DNA of 64,000 nt. It comes from Anastatus disparis. Lineage: Eukaryota; Arthropoda; Insecta; Hymenoptera; Eupelmidae. A model generated the notes under the pieces. That model was not told where the DNA came from. It did not search any database and saw only the letters and a list, made by a program, of their open reading frames with translations. Positions within the stretch are counted from its first letter, which is position 1. Each line of letters begins with the position of its first letter. A program made the position numbers and the translations under genes. The stretch spans positions 2,480,001-2,544,000 of the forward strand of contig JAFFSR010000009.1 of NCBI GenBank assembly GCA_017163975.1, in the 5' to 3' direction. Below are positions 22,495 through 34,009 of this stretch, piece by piece.

Positions 22495-22927
22495 TTGAGA
22501 AACAATATCCTCAATAGTCAATTTATTAAATGATGAGTTTAAAAAAAGTGAAGATTTTATTTTCATTAAATATTTATAATTAGTGCTAAAATACATAATA
22601 CAAATAATGGTGAAAAATTATTAAAGTTAATTAAAAAAAAAAACGATTAAAAAGAGATATTCAATCGAGCCATCCCAAAAGAGAATTATAGTTAGGTAAA
22701 GAATTATATTTCAATAATAGTATTTTCATAAAATAAAGTATTATACTAATGAGGGCGAGGGGGATGAGGGACAAATAGGGGATGGTTGAGGGGCGACCAG
22801 TGGGGAAAGTCAAGGGGTCGTGAGATGCGTCTAGTCATACATCGAATGAGCTTATTTTTGAAGAAATTAGACCTTTATTTGAGGGGGGGGGTTGAGGGAC
22901 GGAGAGTATTAATTTTTTCTTGCAACT
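22495..22927. other. Spacer with G-rich tract
   Basis: Contains the second direct-repeat half (22551-22618). On the + strand from 22745 to 22900 there are many G runs (GAGGGCGAGGGGGATGAGGG and others), unusual in this AT-rich window. No gene seen. Confidence 0.5.
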
Positions 22928-23571
22928 CTATATCGACGGTGGCTACGAAAACAAACACAGATGAAAAGAGCCGCGAAAAAAAATACATCGAAATTGTGCC
23001 GCGAAAAAAAACACATCTCCAAAAGTGCGGCGAAAAAAAACACATCTTCAAAAGTGCGGCGAAGAAAAACACATCTCCAAAAGTGCGGCGAAAAAAAACA
23101 CATCTCCAAAAGTGCGGCGAAAAAAAACACATCTTCAAAAGTGCGGCGAAAAAAAACACATCTCCAAAAGTGCGGCGAAGAAAAACACACCTTCAGAAGT
23201 GGCGGCGAAGAAAAACACACCTTCGAAAGTGGCGGCGAAGAAGAACACCTCTTGAAAACACAGTGAACATTTTCAAAAAGGGTGTTTTTCTTCGCCGCAC
23301 TTTTGAAGGTGTGTTTTTCTTCGACGCCACTTTTGAAGATGTGTTTTTCTTCGCCGCACTTTTGAAGGTGTGTTTTTCTTCGCCGCCACTTTTGAAGATG
23401 TGTTTTTCTTCGCCGCACTTTTGAAGGTGTGTTTTTCTTCGCCGCCACTTTTGGAGATGTGTTTTTTTTTCGTCACACTTTTGGAGATGTGTTTTTTTTT
23501 GCGTCGCACTTTTGGAGATGTGTTTTTTTTCGTAGTCAATTACTCAGCTGTGATTGTTTTCGTAGCCACCG

Positions 23572-23580
<9 letters not shown>
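22928..23580. mobile_element. Foldback element with 29-bp repeat arms
   Basis: Outer ends ATCGACGGTGGCTACGAAAA and TTTTCGTAGCCACCGTCGAT are exact inverted repeats. Inward, the left arm (about 22990-23257) is about 9 tandem units of 29-30 bp (AAAAGTGCGGCGAAAAAAAA plus CACATCTCC). The right arm (about 23279-23530) has a similar number inverted. The spacer is about 25 bp. This is the layout of Foldback/Galileo-like elements, whose long inverted repeats are tandemly repeated; family membership is not shown. Because 29 is not a multiple of 3, each frame runs through the same 29-residue cycle and stays open, so the long Lys-rich or Phe-rich ORFs here are artefacts. Confidence 0.85.

Positions 23581-23633
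<53 letters not shown>
23575..23633. repeat. (TA)n microsatellite
   Basis: About 29 AT repeats abutting the right end of the foldback. Confidence 0.95.
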
Positions 23634-23636
<3 letters not shown>

Positions 23637-24115
23637 CTCTTTGTATTCTCGCGTCAGCTGATAGAAATCAAAATGAAATATGGAACAGTAATGAAAAGCA
23701 AATAATCATCGTTATTACCATTATGATCATCAACATCGTTATCATCACCTTTATACTTCTCGTCGACTCGGACGATCACATGATTGCAAACTACCGGTAT
23801 AAATAGATGTCCACATTGTGCTTTGCTTGTCACGCTCATGTGCTCATAGTTCTGTAGTCAATCAGATGGCTTTACTCATGACTGTTAATAAACAGACTCC
23901 ATAGAGCGCTTCCGTTTGCTATTGCTTCTTTCTATTACATTTCATGAGTATTTAACTTCTATTAACGTTCTACTTTCGTTCAAAAGTCAAATTTACACAT
24001 TTCTTCTGCATCTCCAGAATTGAAATAAATTAAAAATATTTACTATATTGCCTACCTTATGAATAAATCAAGTTACATTATTAAAATTAATTATCGATTG
24101 ATATTTTTAATACTT
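23634..24115. other. Spacer, no gene seen
   Basis: No supported feature. Confidence 0.5.
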
Positions 24116-24504
24116 TTAAGAGGAGATCACGTATCTCTGTCCTTTTCTAATAAAAAAATTGAGTTTTTTACACGAACTAACAACTTTAGCAAAAAATGAA
24201 GAGAAAGCCGCATCTCGTAATAAAAAAAGCAATATTTTCTTTGATAAGAAAGAATTAATTTTATTGCTTCGTTTTCAAGAAAACCTTGAAAAACTTAAAT
24301 CATAGAGGTTAGGGTGGACAATTTGGTTTTTCAAGGTTTTCTTGAAAACGAAGCAATAAAATTAATTCTTTCTTTTCAAAGAAAATATTGCTTTTTTTAT
24401 TACGAGATGCGGCTTTCTCATCATTTTTTGCTAAAGTTGTTAGTTCGTGTAAAAAACTCAATTTTTTGATTAGAAAAGGACAGAGATACGTGACCTCCTC
24501 TTAA
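24116..24504. mobile_element. T1 palindromic TTAA element
   Basis: Starts TTAAGAGGAGATCACGTATC and ends GATACGTGACCTCCTCTTAA. The two halves are near-complete complements over about 180 bp, around a short centre near TCATAGAGGTTAGGGTGGAC. 389 bp, no ORF. Another nearly intact copy is at 51002-51389 and damaged ones are at 33762-34009 and 25840-25884. Confidence 0.85.
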
Positions 24505-24555
24505 ATCATTCATTTTGTATCATTTCATCTTTTTTAAATTTATTAATTTATCTCA

Positions 24556-24690
24556 CAAAGAGAGTGTCTGAGTATTGGGTCGTAGATTTTTCTCAAATTT
24601 TGGAATATGATTTCAGATGTAAAAATATGAAAAAAGCCAAGGTACTAGACTCTAACGCTCAATATTTTCCTAATTACAGACAATAAAAAA
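24556..24690 (+). mobile_element. M2 left-end fragment
   Basis: AGAGTGTCTGAGTATTGGGT, followed by TCTCAAATTTTGGAATATGA and GAAAAAAGCCAAGGTACTAG, matches the left arm of M2 (56.11 kb). Truncated. Confidence 0.5.
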
Positions 24691-25138
24691 TGCTGTTAAG
24701 AATCGTTCATAAATATAAATATATTTATATATATATAAAAAATACTGTTAAGAATCGTTCATTTTGTTGGCATTGCCTCACAGCGTGAATCAATTTTAAA
24801 TTAATTTTTAATAATTTTATGTCACTTTTTAATAAGTATGTTTAAATCATTTTTATAATATTTTCATGAAATATTTTAAAAGTAATTTTTGTTTTCTTTA
24901 AAAATTATTTTTAAATTAATTCAGTAAATAATTTAAAACAATTATTCCAGTATTCTTTTAAATTTATCAAAAAAGCGAAGATAATATTATTATAGAAGGA
25001 ATTTTACAATTGATTGCTTTTTTATGGAAAATATGAAAAAATAATTCTAATATTTATGAGTGCTTGGATATCGAAGATAAATTCTTATGTTTTCAACAGC
25101 GGTTCTCATCTAAAACATCAAAGGAAAAAATAAGCAGC
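24691..25138. other. AT-rich spacer, no gene seen
   Basis: No supported feature. Confidence 0.5.
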
Positions 25139-25297
25139 CGAATCGTAACCTTTTTGTGGCTAAACCCGAATCGGTACTTTTTTGTGGCCAAACCCGAATC
25201 GTCACCTTTTTGTGGCTAAACCCGAACGGAACCTTTTTGTGGCTTTATCCGAACCGTTACTTTTTTGTGACCAATTTCGAATCGTAACCTTTTTCCT
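25139..25297. repeat. 28-bp minisatellite, six units
   Basis: Unit CGAATCGTAACCTTTTTGTG plus GCTAAACC, with units starting at about 25139, 25167, 25195, 25223, 25250 and 25278. The last is partial. Units have drifted. The open frame through part of it is a by-product of the repeat. Confidence 0.85.
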
Positions 25298-25402
25298 CCC
25301 ACCTGACGATAAGTTCTCGGACGTCATGACCTTTTTTTTGTATACTATGAGTGTGCCTAGAAATCACACAACGAACGTACGTATATTAGTTTTATATCGT
25401 CG

Positions 25403-25673
25403 TAGGCCAAATTCGGCTCAATACCCATAGACCCAGCTAAATTTGTATTAACATTGTGTACGCTTTGGCTCGTCTCTCAACTATGTTCAAATGCTTCTAT
25501 ACGCTTTCAGTGGCGTATAGAAGCTTTCTATACGAACCCGGAGTCGTATGTATTATATGTGTTCAGACTAATCAACTAGGTAGATCGTATGACGCGAGCG
25601 CGCCTCTGCTCACAGCTGATTTTGACATTTTCTTAACCATAAAAAAAATTTGGGTTATGCAAACAGCATAACG
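25403..25673 (+). repeat. Family Q repeat, copy Q2
   Basis: Aligns with Q1 from AATTCGGCTCAATACCCATA through TTTGGGTTATGCAAACAGC, with the same two small hairpins. Upstream it has CGTCGTAGGCC, the word found next to related pieces at 27.2 and 29.57 kb. Confidence 0.65.
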
Positions 25674-25839
25674 TATTCTCTAGCCTAATTTAGGATTTTG
25701 TAAGTATGTCAAACTTTACTTGAAAAAAAAGCAACAAAATTAATTTGCTCTCATCAGACAAAATATTGTTTTTCACTATAGAAGTTGCGGACAACCCTTA
25801 ATTTCTATCAATAATAACTAGTTTTCCCAAAAATTTACA

Positions 25840-25884
25840 TTTTTTAATTAGAAAAGGATAGAGAGATACAGCGTCCCCTTAAAT
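25840..25884. mobile_element. T1 right-end fragment
   Basis: TTAATTAGAAAAGGATAGAG followed by AGATACAGCGTCCCCTTAA is the T1 right end with substitutions. Confidence 0.45.
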
Positions 25885-25888
25885 TATA

Positions 25889-26612
25889 AAAAGACGTAAT
25901 TTGTTAAATAGCTTTTCTAAACATTGAAAGAATGACGTCTTTTTTTTCCAATTCAAGACGAGACCAAAGACGTCTTCAAAAACGTCATTTTCTCCAAATT
26001 TAGGAAAAAATAACGTCATTTTTCATGAATCATGTCATTGAAAAATGTCTTTACATGATATTCATTTTCCATTTAAAGGAAAAAACAAAGGTAAACCTCG
26101 TAGTTTCAACTCTTCGAAAAACGAAGAGCATTTGCGATTAAGCTGAGATTATTCTGGCCTTATATATCTGCGTCTTTGAAATTTGTATAAGGGATTGCAA
26201 AACTTGAAAATCGCCACCTGGTGAGTTAAAATTAAATTGACGCAAGCAACCATCAATTCGATTGTAAGTCACTAGGTGGCGATTTTCAAGTTTTGCAATC
26301 CCTTATACAAATTTCAAAGACGCAGATATATAAGGCCGGAATAATCTCAGCTTGATCGCAAATGCTCTTTGTTTTTCGAAGAGTTGAAACTACGAGGTTT
26401 ACCTCGTTTTTGTTTTTTCCTTTAAATGGAAAATGAATATCATGTAAAGTCATTTTTCAATGACATAATTCCTGAAAAATGACTTTTTTTCCCTAAATTC
26501 GAAGAAAATGACGTCTTTGAGAGACGTCTTTAGTTGTGTCTGAAATTGGAACAAAAAAGATGTCATTTTTCCAATGTTTAGAGAAGCTATTTAACAAATA
26601 ACGTCATTTTAC
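25889..26612. mobile_element. GACGTC-rich foldback element X
   Basis: Left arm about 25889-26222 and right arm about 26275-26612 are complementary over more than 300 bp. Examples are GATTTTCAAGTTTTGCAATC against its complement, and AAATAGCTTTTCTAAACATT against AATGTTTAGAGAAGCTATTT. The spacer is about 50 bp. The outer 150 bp of each arm is rich in GACGTC and ACGTC words. No ORF. Confidence 0.75.
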
Positions 26613-26679
26613 ATTTTCAAAGACGTATTTTTTTTGTAAAAATTCGTAAGAAAAGACGTTATTTTTATTAAAAAAATTA

Positions 26680-27106
26680 CGTCTTTGAAATAATAAAAAG
26701 ACGTCATTTGTTGAATAACTTTTCTAAACATTGGAAAAATGACGTTTTTTTTTGTTCCAATCTAAGACACGACCAAAGACGTCTTCAAAAACGTCTTTCA
26801 AAGATGTCTTTCAAAGACGTCTTAGAAAGACGTCATTATTTTCAACAGGGAGGACGTCATTCGTTTTAAAAAAAGAATTTTTTGAAAATTTACGTTTTTT
26901 ACTATGAGTATTTATTGGAAAAATACGTCTTTGAAATTATTTTACTTAGAAAAAAGACGTCATTTGGTTACTATATTTCCGGAACATTAAAAAAATGACG
27001 TCTTATTTTGTTCCAATCTAAGACACGACCAAAGACGTCTTTAAAGACGTATTCAAAGACATCTTTCAAAGACGTACTGGAAAGACGTCATTATTTTCAA
27101 CAGGGA
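26680..27106 (+). repeat. Two direct copies of the X terminal segment
   Basis: Units at about 26680-26847 and 26928-27106 share GTTCCAATCTAAGACACGAC, CAAAGACGTC and the exact end GACGTCATTATTTTCAACAG. They match the outer part of the left arm of X. The array of AAAGACGTC words is itself a short irregular tandem repeat. Confidence 0.7.
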
Positions 27107-27140
27107 AGAGCTCTATCCATTACGCCACCGCGCTCTGTCG
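27103..27140 (-). pseudogene. tRNA-like 5' half
   Basis: The minus strand reads GAGCGCGGTGGCGTAATGG, then ATAGAGCTCTT, nearly the same as the tRNA-like head at 38747 (GCGCGATGGCGTAACGG, then ATAGAGCTCTT). It stops where the X-related sequence begins, so it appears interrupted by X or truncated. Confidence 0.5.
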
Positions 27141-27401
27141 AGATATTAGCATGAACGTATACAATGTCTATACAAATTTAGCATGGTCTATAGGTATTCC
27201 ACCGAAGACGGCCTGCCGCGACATAATAGTTATATATCCTAATTGGGTGTAGAAAGGATTTACATGAGCGAGACTAATGTTTTTGGCTTGAACAGTAGTC
27301 GAGGTCATATGTATCCTTTGTTAGCCCAAGTTGGGTAGATAATTTTATGTTATCGTAGGTCGTATGATGGGCTAGAAAAAGATTAAATAGAAATAAAAAA
27401 C
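27141..27401. repeat. Eroded hairpin with Q-like flanks
   Basis: Contains GTCTATAGGTATTCCACCGA (inverted Q word), then an imperfect hairpin whose arms TTGGGTGTAGAAAGGATTTA and TATCCTTTGTTAGCCCAAGT parallel those of N2. It looks like an old N2 relative. Confidence 0.45.
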
Positions 27402-28611
<1,210 letters not shown>

Positions 28612-28682
28612 AAAACATTATTATAAAATATAAATTTTCAGACAGTTTATTTGATAAATTCTCACGAGTAAAGGGTTGAGCG

Positions 28683-28777
28683 GCGCAAGTATACTTCTGC
28701 CAGGTATTCTTCTTTATCTGTCTTTGTCTGATGTATAGCAGTGTGGCTATAGGCACTCTTTTTTATCTGTCTTTGTC
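28683..28777 (+). repeat. 47-bp minisatellite, left part
   Basis: Units contain GTATAGCAGTGTGGCTATAG and CTTTATCTGTCTTTGTCT. Two units precede the T3 element. The array resumes at 29167. Confidence 0.7.
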
Positions 28778-29166
28778 TTAAGAAGGGGCCGAACTATCTG
28801 TCTTTGTCTAATAGCGTTTCTCATCATTTATGTAAACACTATCCGGTATAACAAGAAAAAAATAGCAGCCCCCGCTAGATATTAGTATAATAAGTAAATT
28901 TTGTAATAACAAACAAATTTTTTTACTGCGTAGTTTTTGAATAATTACAGACCAACCAAAAAAAGATAAGTTATATTCTAGATTGCTAGTAGGTCTCTAT
29001 TTAGTCAAAAACTATGCGGTAAAAAATTTGATTGTTATTACAAAATTTACTAATTATACTAATATCTAGCGGGGGCTGCTATCTTTTTCTTGTTATAAAG
29101 GATAGTGTTTATATAAATAATGAAAAACGCTATTAGACAGAGACAGATAGTTCGGCCCCTTCTTAA
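28778..29166. mobile_element. T3 compact palindromic TTAA element
   Basis: Starts TTAAGAAGGGGCCGAACTAT and ends ATAGTTCGGCCCCTTCTTAA, with arms of about 180 bp that are near-complete complements. 389 bp, no ORF. It is the uninterrupted counterpart of 19685-21173. It sits inside the 47-bp minisatellite and shares the word TATCTGTCTTTGTCT with it. Confidence 0.85.
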
Positions 29167-29280
29167 CTATAGCAGTGTGACTAGGCATTCTTCTTTATCT
29201 GTCTTTGTCTTGACTATAACAGTGTAGCTAGGCGCTCTTCTTTATCTGTCTTTGTCTTGATTATAGCAGAGCGGAGAAGA
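29167..29280 (+). repeat. 47-bp minisatellite, right part
   Basis: CTATAGCAGTGTGACTAGGC, then ATTCTTCTTTATCTGTCTTT, and a second unit ACTATAACAGTGTAGCTAGG, continue the array seen before the T3 insertion. Confidence 0.7.
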
Positions 29281-29632
29281 TTTTCCTACTTGTAGCAGCG
29301 CGCTGACTGTACTGCCCTTCTAAAAACATATTTTAGTGTCTTGATCCGAACGCTGTTCAACAAAACTGTAGAATATTTGCCAATACACTTCAATATAGTG
29401 TGGCGTATGCTATAATATACCATACTATGGAGTATTTTAAAGTTGTATACTCCATTGTATAGTGTATTGCTAATTGAATATACTCTAGCTACGAGCAGGG
29501 CGGTATGACACCCCAATACCCATTTAGCTCGACATACTATAACATAAAGATATATATGTTTATGTCGTAGCAGGCCGTATTCGGTGGAATACCTATAGAC
29601 CACGCTAAATTTGTATAGGCGTTGCATATGTT
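29281..29632. other. Spacer with a Q-like word, no gene seen
   Basis: Near 29566-29625 there is a Q-family word (TGGAATACCTATAGACCACG, then CTAAATTTGTATAGG). Reading frames here show no protein-like composition. Confidence 0.45.
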
Positions 29633-29720
29633 CATGCTAATATCTCAACGATATTCTCTCTGTCAATACTCCCTAAGGGAATATTGGACAGTTGAATATC
29701 GCCGAGATATCGCTCAGCAT
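29633..29720. repeat. Hairpin preceding N3
   Basis: ATGCTAATATCTCAACGATA pairs imperfectly with TATCGCCGAGATATCGCTCA and GCAT. The apex is CCCTAAGGG. Stem about 40 bp. Confidence 0.7.
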
Positions 29721-29734
29721 GGCTGTATACACGG

Positions 29735-29986
29735 AGCGAACAAATCGGGAATACTTCCTTGCGCCCTCTACTGCTATAGTTCCGTACACATGTTTTTGGA
29801 AATAGACCTTGTGTATAAGCAACGATTCCATAACCCATCGGGAAAAAGTCCGAACGCTTATAGAGCGTTAGGACTTTTTCCCGATGCCTTATGGAATCGT
29901 TGCTTGTACGCAAGGCCTATTTCCAAAAACGTGCGTACGGAACTGTAGCAGTAGAGGGCGCAAGGAAGTATTCCTGATTTGTTCGC
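29735..29986. repeat. Very long near-perfect hairpin N3
   Basis: Arms 29735-29858 and 29863-29986, about 124 nt each, are complementary with only a handful of mismatches (outer GCGAACAAATC..., inner CGGGAAAAAGTCC...). The centre GCTTATAGAGC leaves almost no loop. Open frames on both strands are symmetric artefacts. Confidence 0.9.
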
Positions 29987-30965
29987 GAAATAGTGACATC
30001 GTTCTAGGTTATGAAAAAAATCTAATAGTAATGTATACTTATATAAAATCTTAACTTTAAAAATGTTTAAATTCACTTGTTACGAGTATTTAGTAAAATC
30101 AGTTTAATATAAAATCTTTATTATTTTTTTGTTTAAAGTTTAAAAATTTAAATTTTTTTTTTTTATAAATTTTTTTAAAATTTATCAATATTCGTACATG
30201 TACGCCGCCACTTCCTTATCCCTCTTCGCATTTTGGTTCTTACACCCCCTAATTAACCATCATTGTTTTTTTTTTAATCCTTGTTTTTCTTGTTTTTTTT
30301 TGTTTTTACTTTATTTTAACTCATCTAAAATATGATTTTTAACACTTTTTTACCTTTGAAAAATCACTATTTTAAACTTCTTAGTATGAGTTAAACCTTT
30401 AATTGAATTTCATATATTATAGCATTAAAATATTTTTTCCTCTTTACTTTTTTTTAAAAATTTAATAATAATAAAGCTAAAATTGTCTATACTATACTTA
30501 GAAATTTTTACTTTCTTTCACGCTTAATTTAAAAAGTTTCTATATTCTATTTTAAATTCATATTCATTTAATTTTTTATAACAGCTTTTCATTATCATCT
30601 GACCTAATCCAAATTAAACTTTTTATTTTTTTTCTTATTACTTACACTCTATTATTTCTTTTTCTACCTTTGTTTGTATTCTTAATCTTTTTTATTTATT
30701 CTTCTCTCCTCCTTTTTATCTTTATCTTTTAAGCGCTGGTTCAGTTTTTTTCTTTTTTTTTTTTGTACATAAAAATCTTTCCGTTTTTTATCACTACTTT
30801 GAACCCCGCTCGCTAATCAAAGCATTTATTTCTTTATTTCTCTCTTTTTTTTTAAGAGTTTAGTTGTTTGATATTTAAGTTCATATGGCTCCTTTACTAT
30901 ATTTTCGAAAAATGTTTATATTTTTTTAGGCCTATTCGACGAAAAAAAAAACGTTTTTTTTTATC
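29987..30965. other. T-rich spacer, no gene seen
   Basis: From about 30100 the + strand is strongly T-rich. No coding, RNA or inverted-repeat feature supported. Confidence 0.6.
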
Positions 30966-31711
30966 AAAATAGATATTACGGTACAAGACGAACTTATTCC
31001 GCCACTGTTGCCCGAGGCGAAGCCGAGGGTGCCATATCACGCAGTGGCGGGCCTTCAAATTTCGTCTTGTGTACCGTATACTATTTTTCTTGATGCCCGG
31101 TGGAAATTACTATTGTATTGAAAGTCCAATTAACATTTTACCACTGAAAATGATAAAGTTGTAATGTCGTGAAATTTGTGATGGTCGCTGGTCGGGGGCG
31201 GGCATCGAAAACATCACGCACATACATAAACAAAATACATAAAAAATGTAAAGTTATTTGTACGACAGATTTAATGACATACAAATCAGAGAGGGATAAA
31301 AAATATCATAAATATTTATTTTACGATTAATTTCTAAAAAAACCACATGAAAAAATTATTTTTTTTTTTCATTTTTTTTAAGTGTGCTAGAAATAAATTT
31401 GTCATATAAATTATCAACAGCTCATAAATTGATGTGATTTTCTTTTTTTTTGTATATATTTAGGTTAAAGCCTGTTACATTGAAAATGATACAAATGACA
31501 CATACAAAATTATATTGGTTAGTATATCTATATATAAAAAATACATGAGGCAACGCATCTGTTTTTCGTATATATAGATATATTAACCTACTAAAATAAT
31601 AAACAATCGATCAACAAACTTTGAAGTTGCCTGCAATGAGTAAAAGGTTGACTTTCGTCATCAAAAACAAAAGCAAAACCGTGTAATTTCCACCAGGGCA
31701 TCAAGAAAAAT
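30966..31711 (+). mobile_element. Family B bipartite hairpin-TIR element
   Basis: Hairpin module 30966-31087: tags AAATAGATATTACGGTAC and GTACCGTATACTATTTTT, stem with ACAAGACGAA and TTCGTCTTGT, apex CCCGAGGCGAAGCCGAGGG. The body follows with TIR TTTTTCTTGATGCCCGGTGG (31084) against ACCAGGGCATCAAGAAAAA (31692-31711). The 600-bp body has no ORF. TIR words resemble those of C (CTTCATGCCCGGCCGGAA) and D (TTGCCCGAAGGCCG). Confidence 0.75.
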
Positions 31712-33656
31712 CATATCCTGCAGTTTCAGCTGAATACGTTTCCCGAAGGTGGGGACATCTCCTTGTAAGCTAAAAATTGAATATACACTTTATACAAAAA
31801 AATATAAACAATTATAGAAAAAACTAACTTTTGACACAGACTTTATAGCCAATACACCCTTAAAGTATCATTTTCGAGCTGTTCATATAAATATAAATTC
31901 ACTGTTCCCGTAGCGTTTGACGGTGGCGTAAGCTTGTTGAGTATTTCTGTATGTGTACACAGTCGGCTACGTAAACCATAGAGAAGCAGAGAAAGAGAGA
32001 GATTTAGTAGCACAAGTAGCAACTATAATAACAGTTGGATGCCGGCAGCATAGTTTCAACGTGACGTATAAACATATCTAGAGCCTAAGCTTGCGCTATG
32101 CTTATAAGCCGCGTGAAGAGAAACTAGTTTACATTTACACACTAAGCAGTTGATAGAGCAACTCGATTCCTTGAAGCAGAAAACTTTAAGTATTAGTCGT
32201 ATCTTAATATTGAGAGGCATCTATAACTAAGAAGGAGAATACACATCCTCTGGCTCTGACTCACGCATTCTTTTCAAATTATCAAGAAATCATATTATAA
32301 ACAAAAACACCAAATCCGTCATATACTTTTATGTTTAAGCTATGAGGTCTGAGTTGAAGTCTAAAAAAAATCAAATTTGAATGTAATGATACATTTTTTT
32401 CTTATAATATTAATTGGAGAAAGTTTTTTTTATCTTAAATATATATTCAATATAAGACTTTAATACATGTGTAATTTCAAAAGAACTCATTCAAAGGTTT
32501 AAATCTTTTCTTCTGTCAATGGCTTGATTTTGTCTATTTTTGTAGTTGCCGCAGGATTTCTCAGCCGATTTTCAACAAATTGACTTATGGTTATCAACCG
32601 AGCGGAGCGAGACAAGTCAATTTGTCACCCGAGAGTAGTGAGGGTGACAATTAGACGAGTAAATGATAAAAAATAAGAGATGAATCATAAATATTTGCTA
32701 CATTTATTTATGGGTTATTAGTTATAAAAAATAATTTAAATATTTAGATTAATTAAAAGAATTTTATAGAATTTATTTACAGTACCGCGCAATAATTCTG
32801 AGCAGGTTATCAAATTTTTGCTCCGACTTTGAAAAAGCGTATCTTTTCAATTTTCATCCTAGAAAAAATTTAAAAAAAGCATTTTAAACCATTCTTTAAA
32901 TGCTTTCTTTTTAGCTTACTTACATTTTTTTAACGATATTTAAAAAAAAATAATCGCTTTGGAAATTTTGAAATTTTTTTCATTTTTGCATTTTTCTTCA
33001 ATCAGCTGTAGTTTTTTAAATAATTGAGCTAGAAAAAATTTGAAAAAAGATTTGGAAAGGGCTTAAAAAATGGTATTTGCAGCTATTTTTACAAAAATTT
33101 TTCAATTATTTTTTGTCAAGTTTTAAGCATATAAAGTTATCGATCTAATACTTTTGCAGTTGTAAAACACACTTCAATAGCAAGTAGAAAATAATCGCTG
33201 GTGTAAAACTTTTGATTTCTTTTTGGTTATGGTTTTTTAATCTAATTTATCGTTTTGATTCATGAGATTTCCACTCGTCGAAAATTTTCAAAGCTTTGAT
33301 CAATATTTTATTAATCCTCGTTCTACAATCGCAGTTAAGAAAAATTAGGTTCAATACAAATCCGCAATGCAGGTGTTCCTTGCATGAGTGTTTATTATCC
33401 TCGCTTCGCTCTGACAACAAAAAACACCTTGTATCGAAAATAACTTTATTTGTTCCCACCTCAAAAGGAATAGCTACTTTGTTAACTCAATAAACGGGCC
33501 GAAAGAAAGCCATATCTTACATCTAAAATTTTGCGGGAGATAAATTCCTTTCTCCTGTTAAATTTTATTTCTTAGCAAAATAAAAAATTTATAAAATTTA
33601 ATATATTATTGAAAATTCATAGAAAAAAATTTAATTTCAATTATTTCCAATTGAGT
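31712..33656. other. Spacer with two CGAG-motif hairpin-like spots, no gene
   Basis: Near 32597-32640 are ACCGAGCGGAGCGAGAC and CACCCGAGAGTAGTGAGGG, the latter inside a GTCACCC/GGGTGAC stem. Near 33372-33430, AGGTGTTCC and AAAACACCTT flank TCCTCGCTTCGCTC. Both resemble the apex motif of the bipartite hairpins. Otherwise AT-rich. Confidence 0.4.
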
Positions 33657-33760
33657 TCCGCTCCTCTTAATAATATTTTCATTCAAAGTTTCTGAATAAA
33701 CGGTGCGTCAAATCAAGTTTTTTCACTACAGTAGTAAGTTTTTTTTCACTACAGTAAGAG
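33657..33760 (+). mobile_element. T2 left-end fragment
   Basis: GAGTTCCGCTCCTCTTAATA followed by AATAAACGGTGCGTCAAATC matches the left part of T2 (19.08 kb). Interrupted by T1-derived sequence. Confidence 0.5.
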
Positions 33761-33761
33761 C

Positions 33762-34009
33762 AGGTCGTATATATATATATATATGTCCTTTTCTAATCAA
33801 AGAATTGATTTTTTTTTTACAAAACGCATCTCTTATTAAAAAAGCACTATTTTCATTGATGAGAAAGAATTGATTTTATCGCTTCGTTTTCAAGAAAACG
33901 TTGAAAAACTTAAAACGTAGAGGTTAGGACAAACCATTTGTTAATAGTATTTTCAAAAAATCAATTCTTTGATTGGGAAAGGACGGAGATACGTGCTCGC
34001 TTTTTTAAG
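33762..34009. mobile_element. Degraded T1 element
   Basis: GTCCTTTTCTAATCAAAGAA through GAAAAACTTAAAACGTAGAG and the end GAAAGGACGGAGATACGTGC match T1, but most of the right arm is deleted and a (TA)n run sits near the left end. Confidence 0.55.

Noticed and set aside
22990..23530. CRISPR-like array of 29-bp repeats
   Set aside because: Units are contiguous with no spacers, are inverted about the centre, and the genome is eukaryotic.
22786..23540. Long Lys/His-rich and Phe/Cys-rich ORFs on both strands
   Set aside because: They are translations of the 29-bp tandem repeat; all frames give the same cyclic peptide, so openness is not evidence of coding.
29286..30076. Set of ORFs of 70-113 codons on both strands
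   Set aside because: Mostly mirror images across hairpin N3 and the adjacent hairpin.
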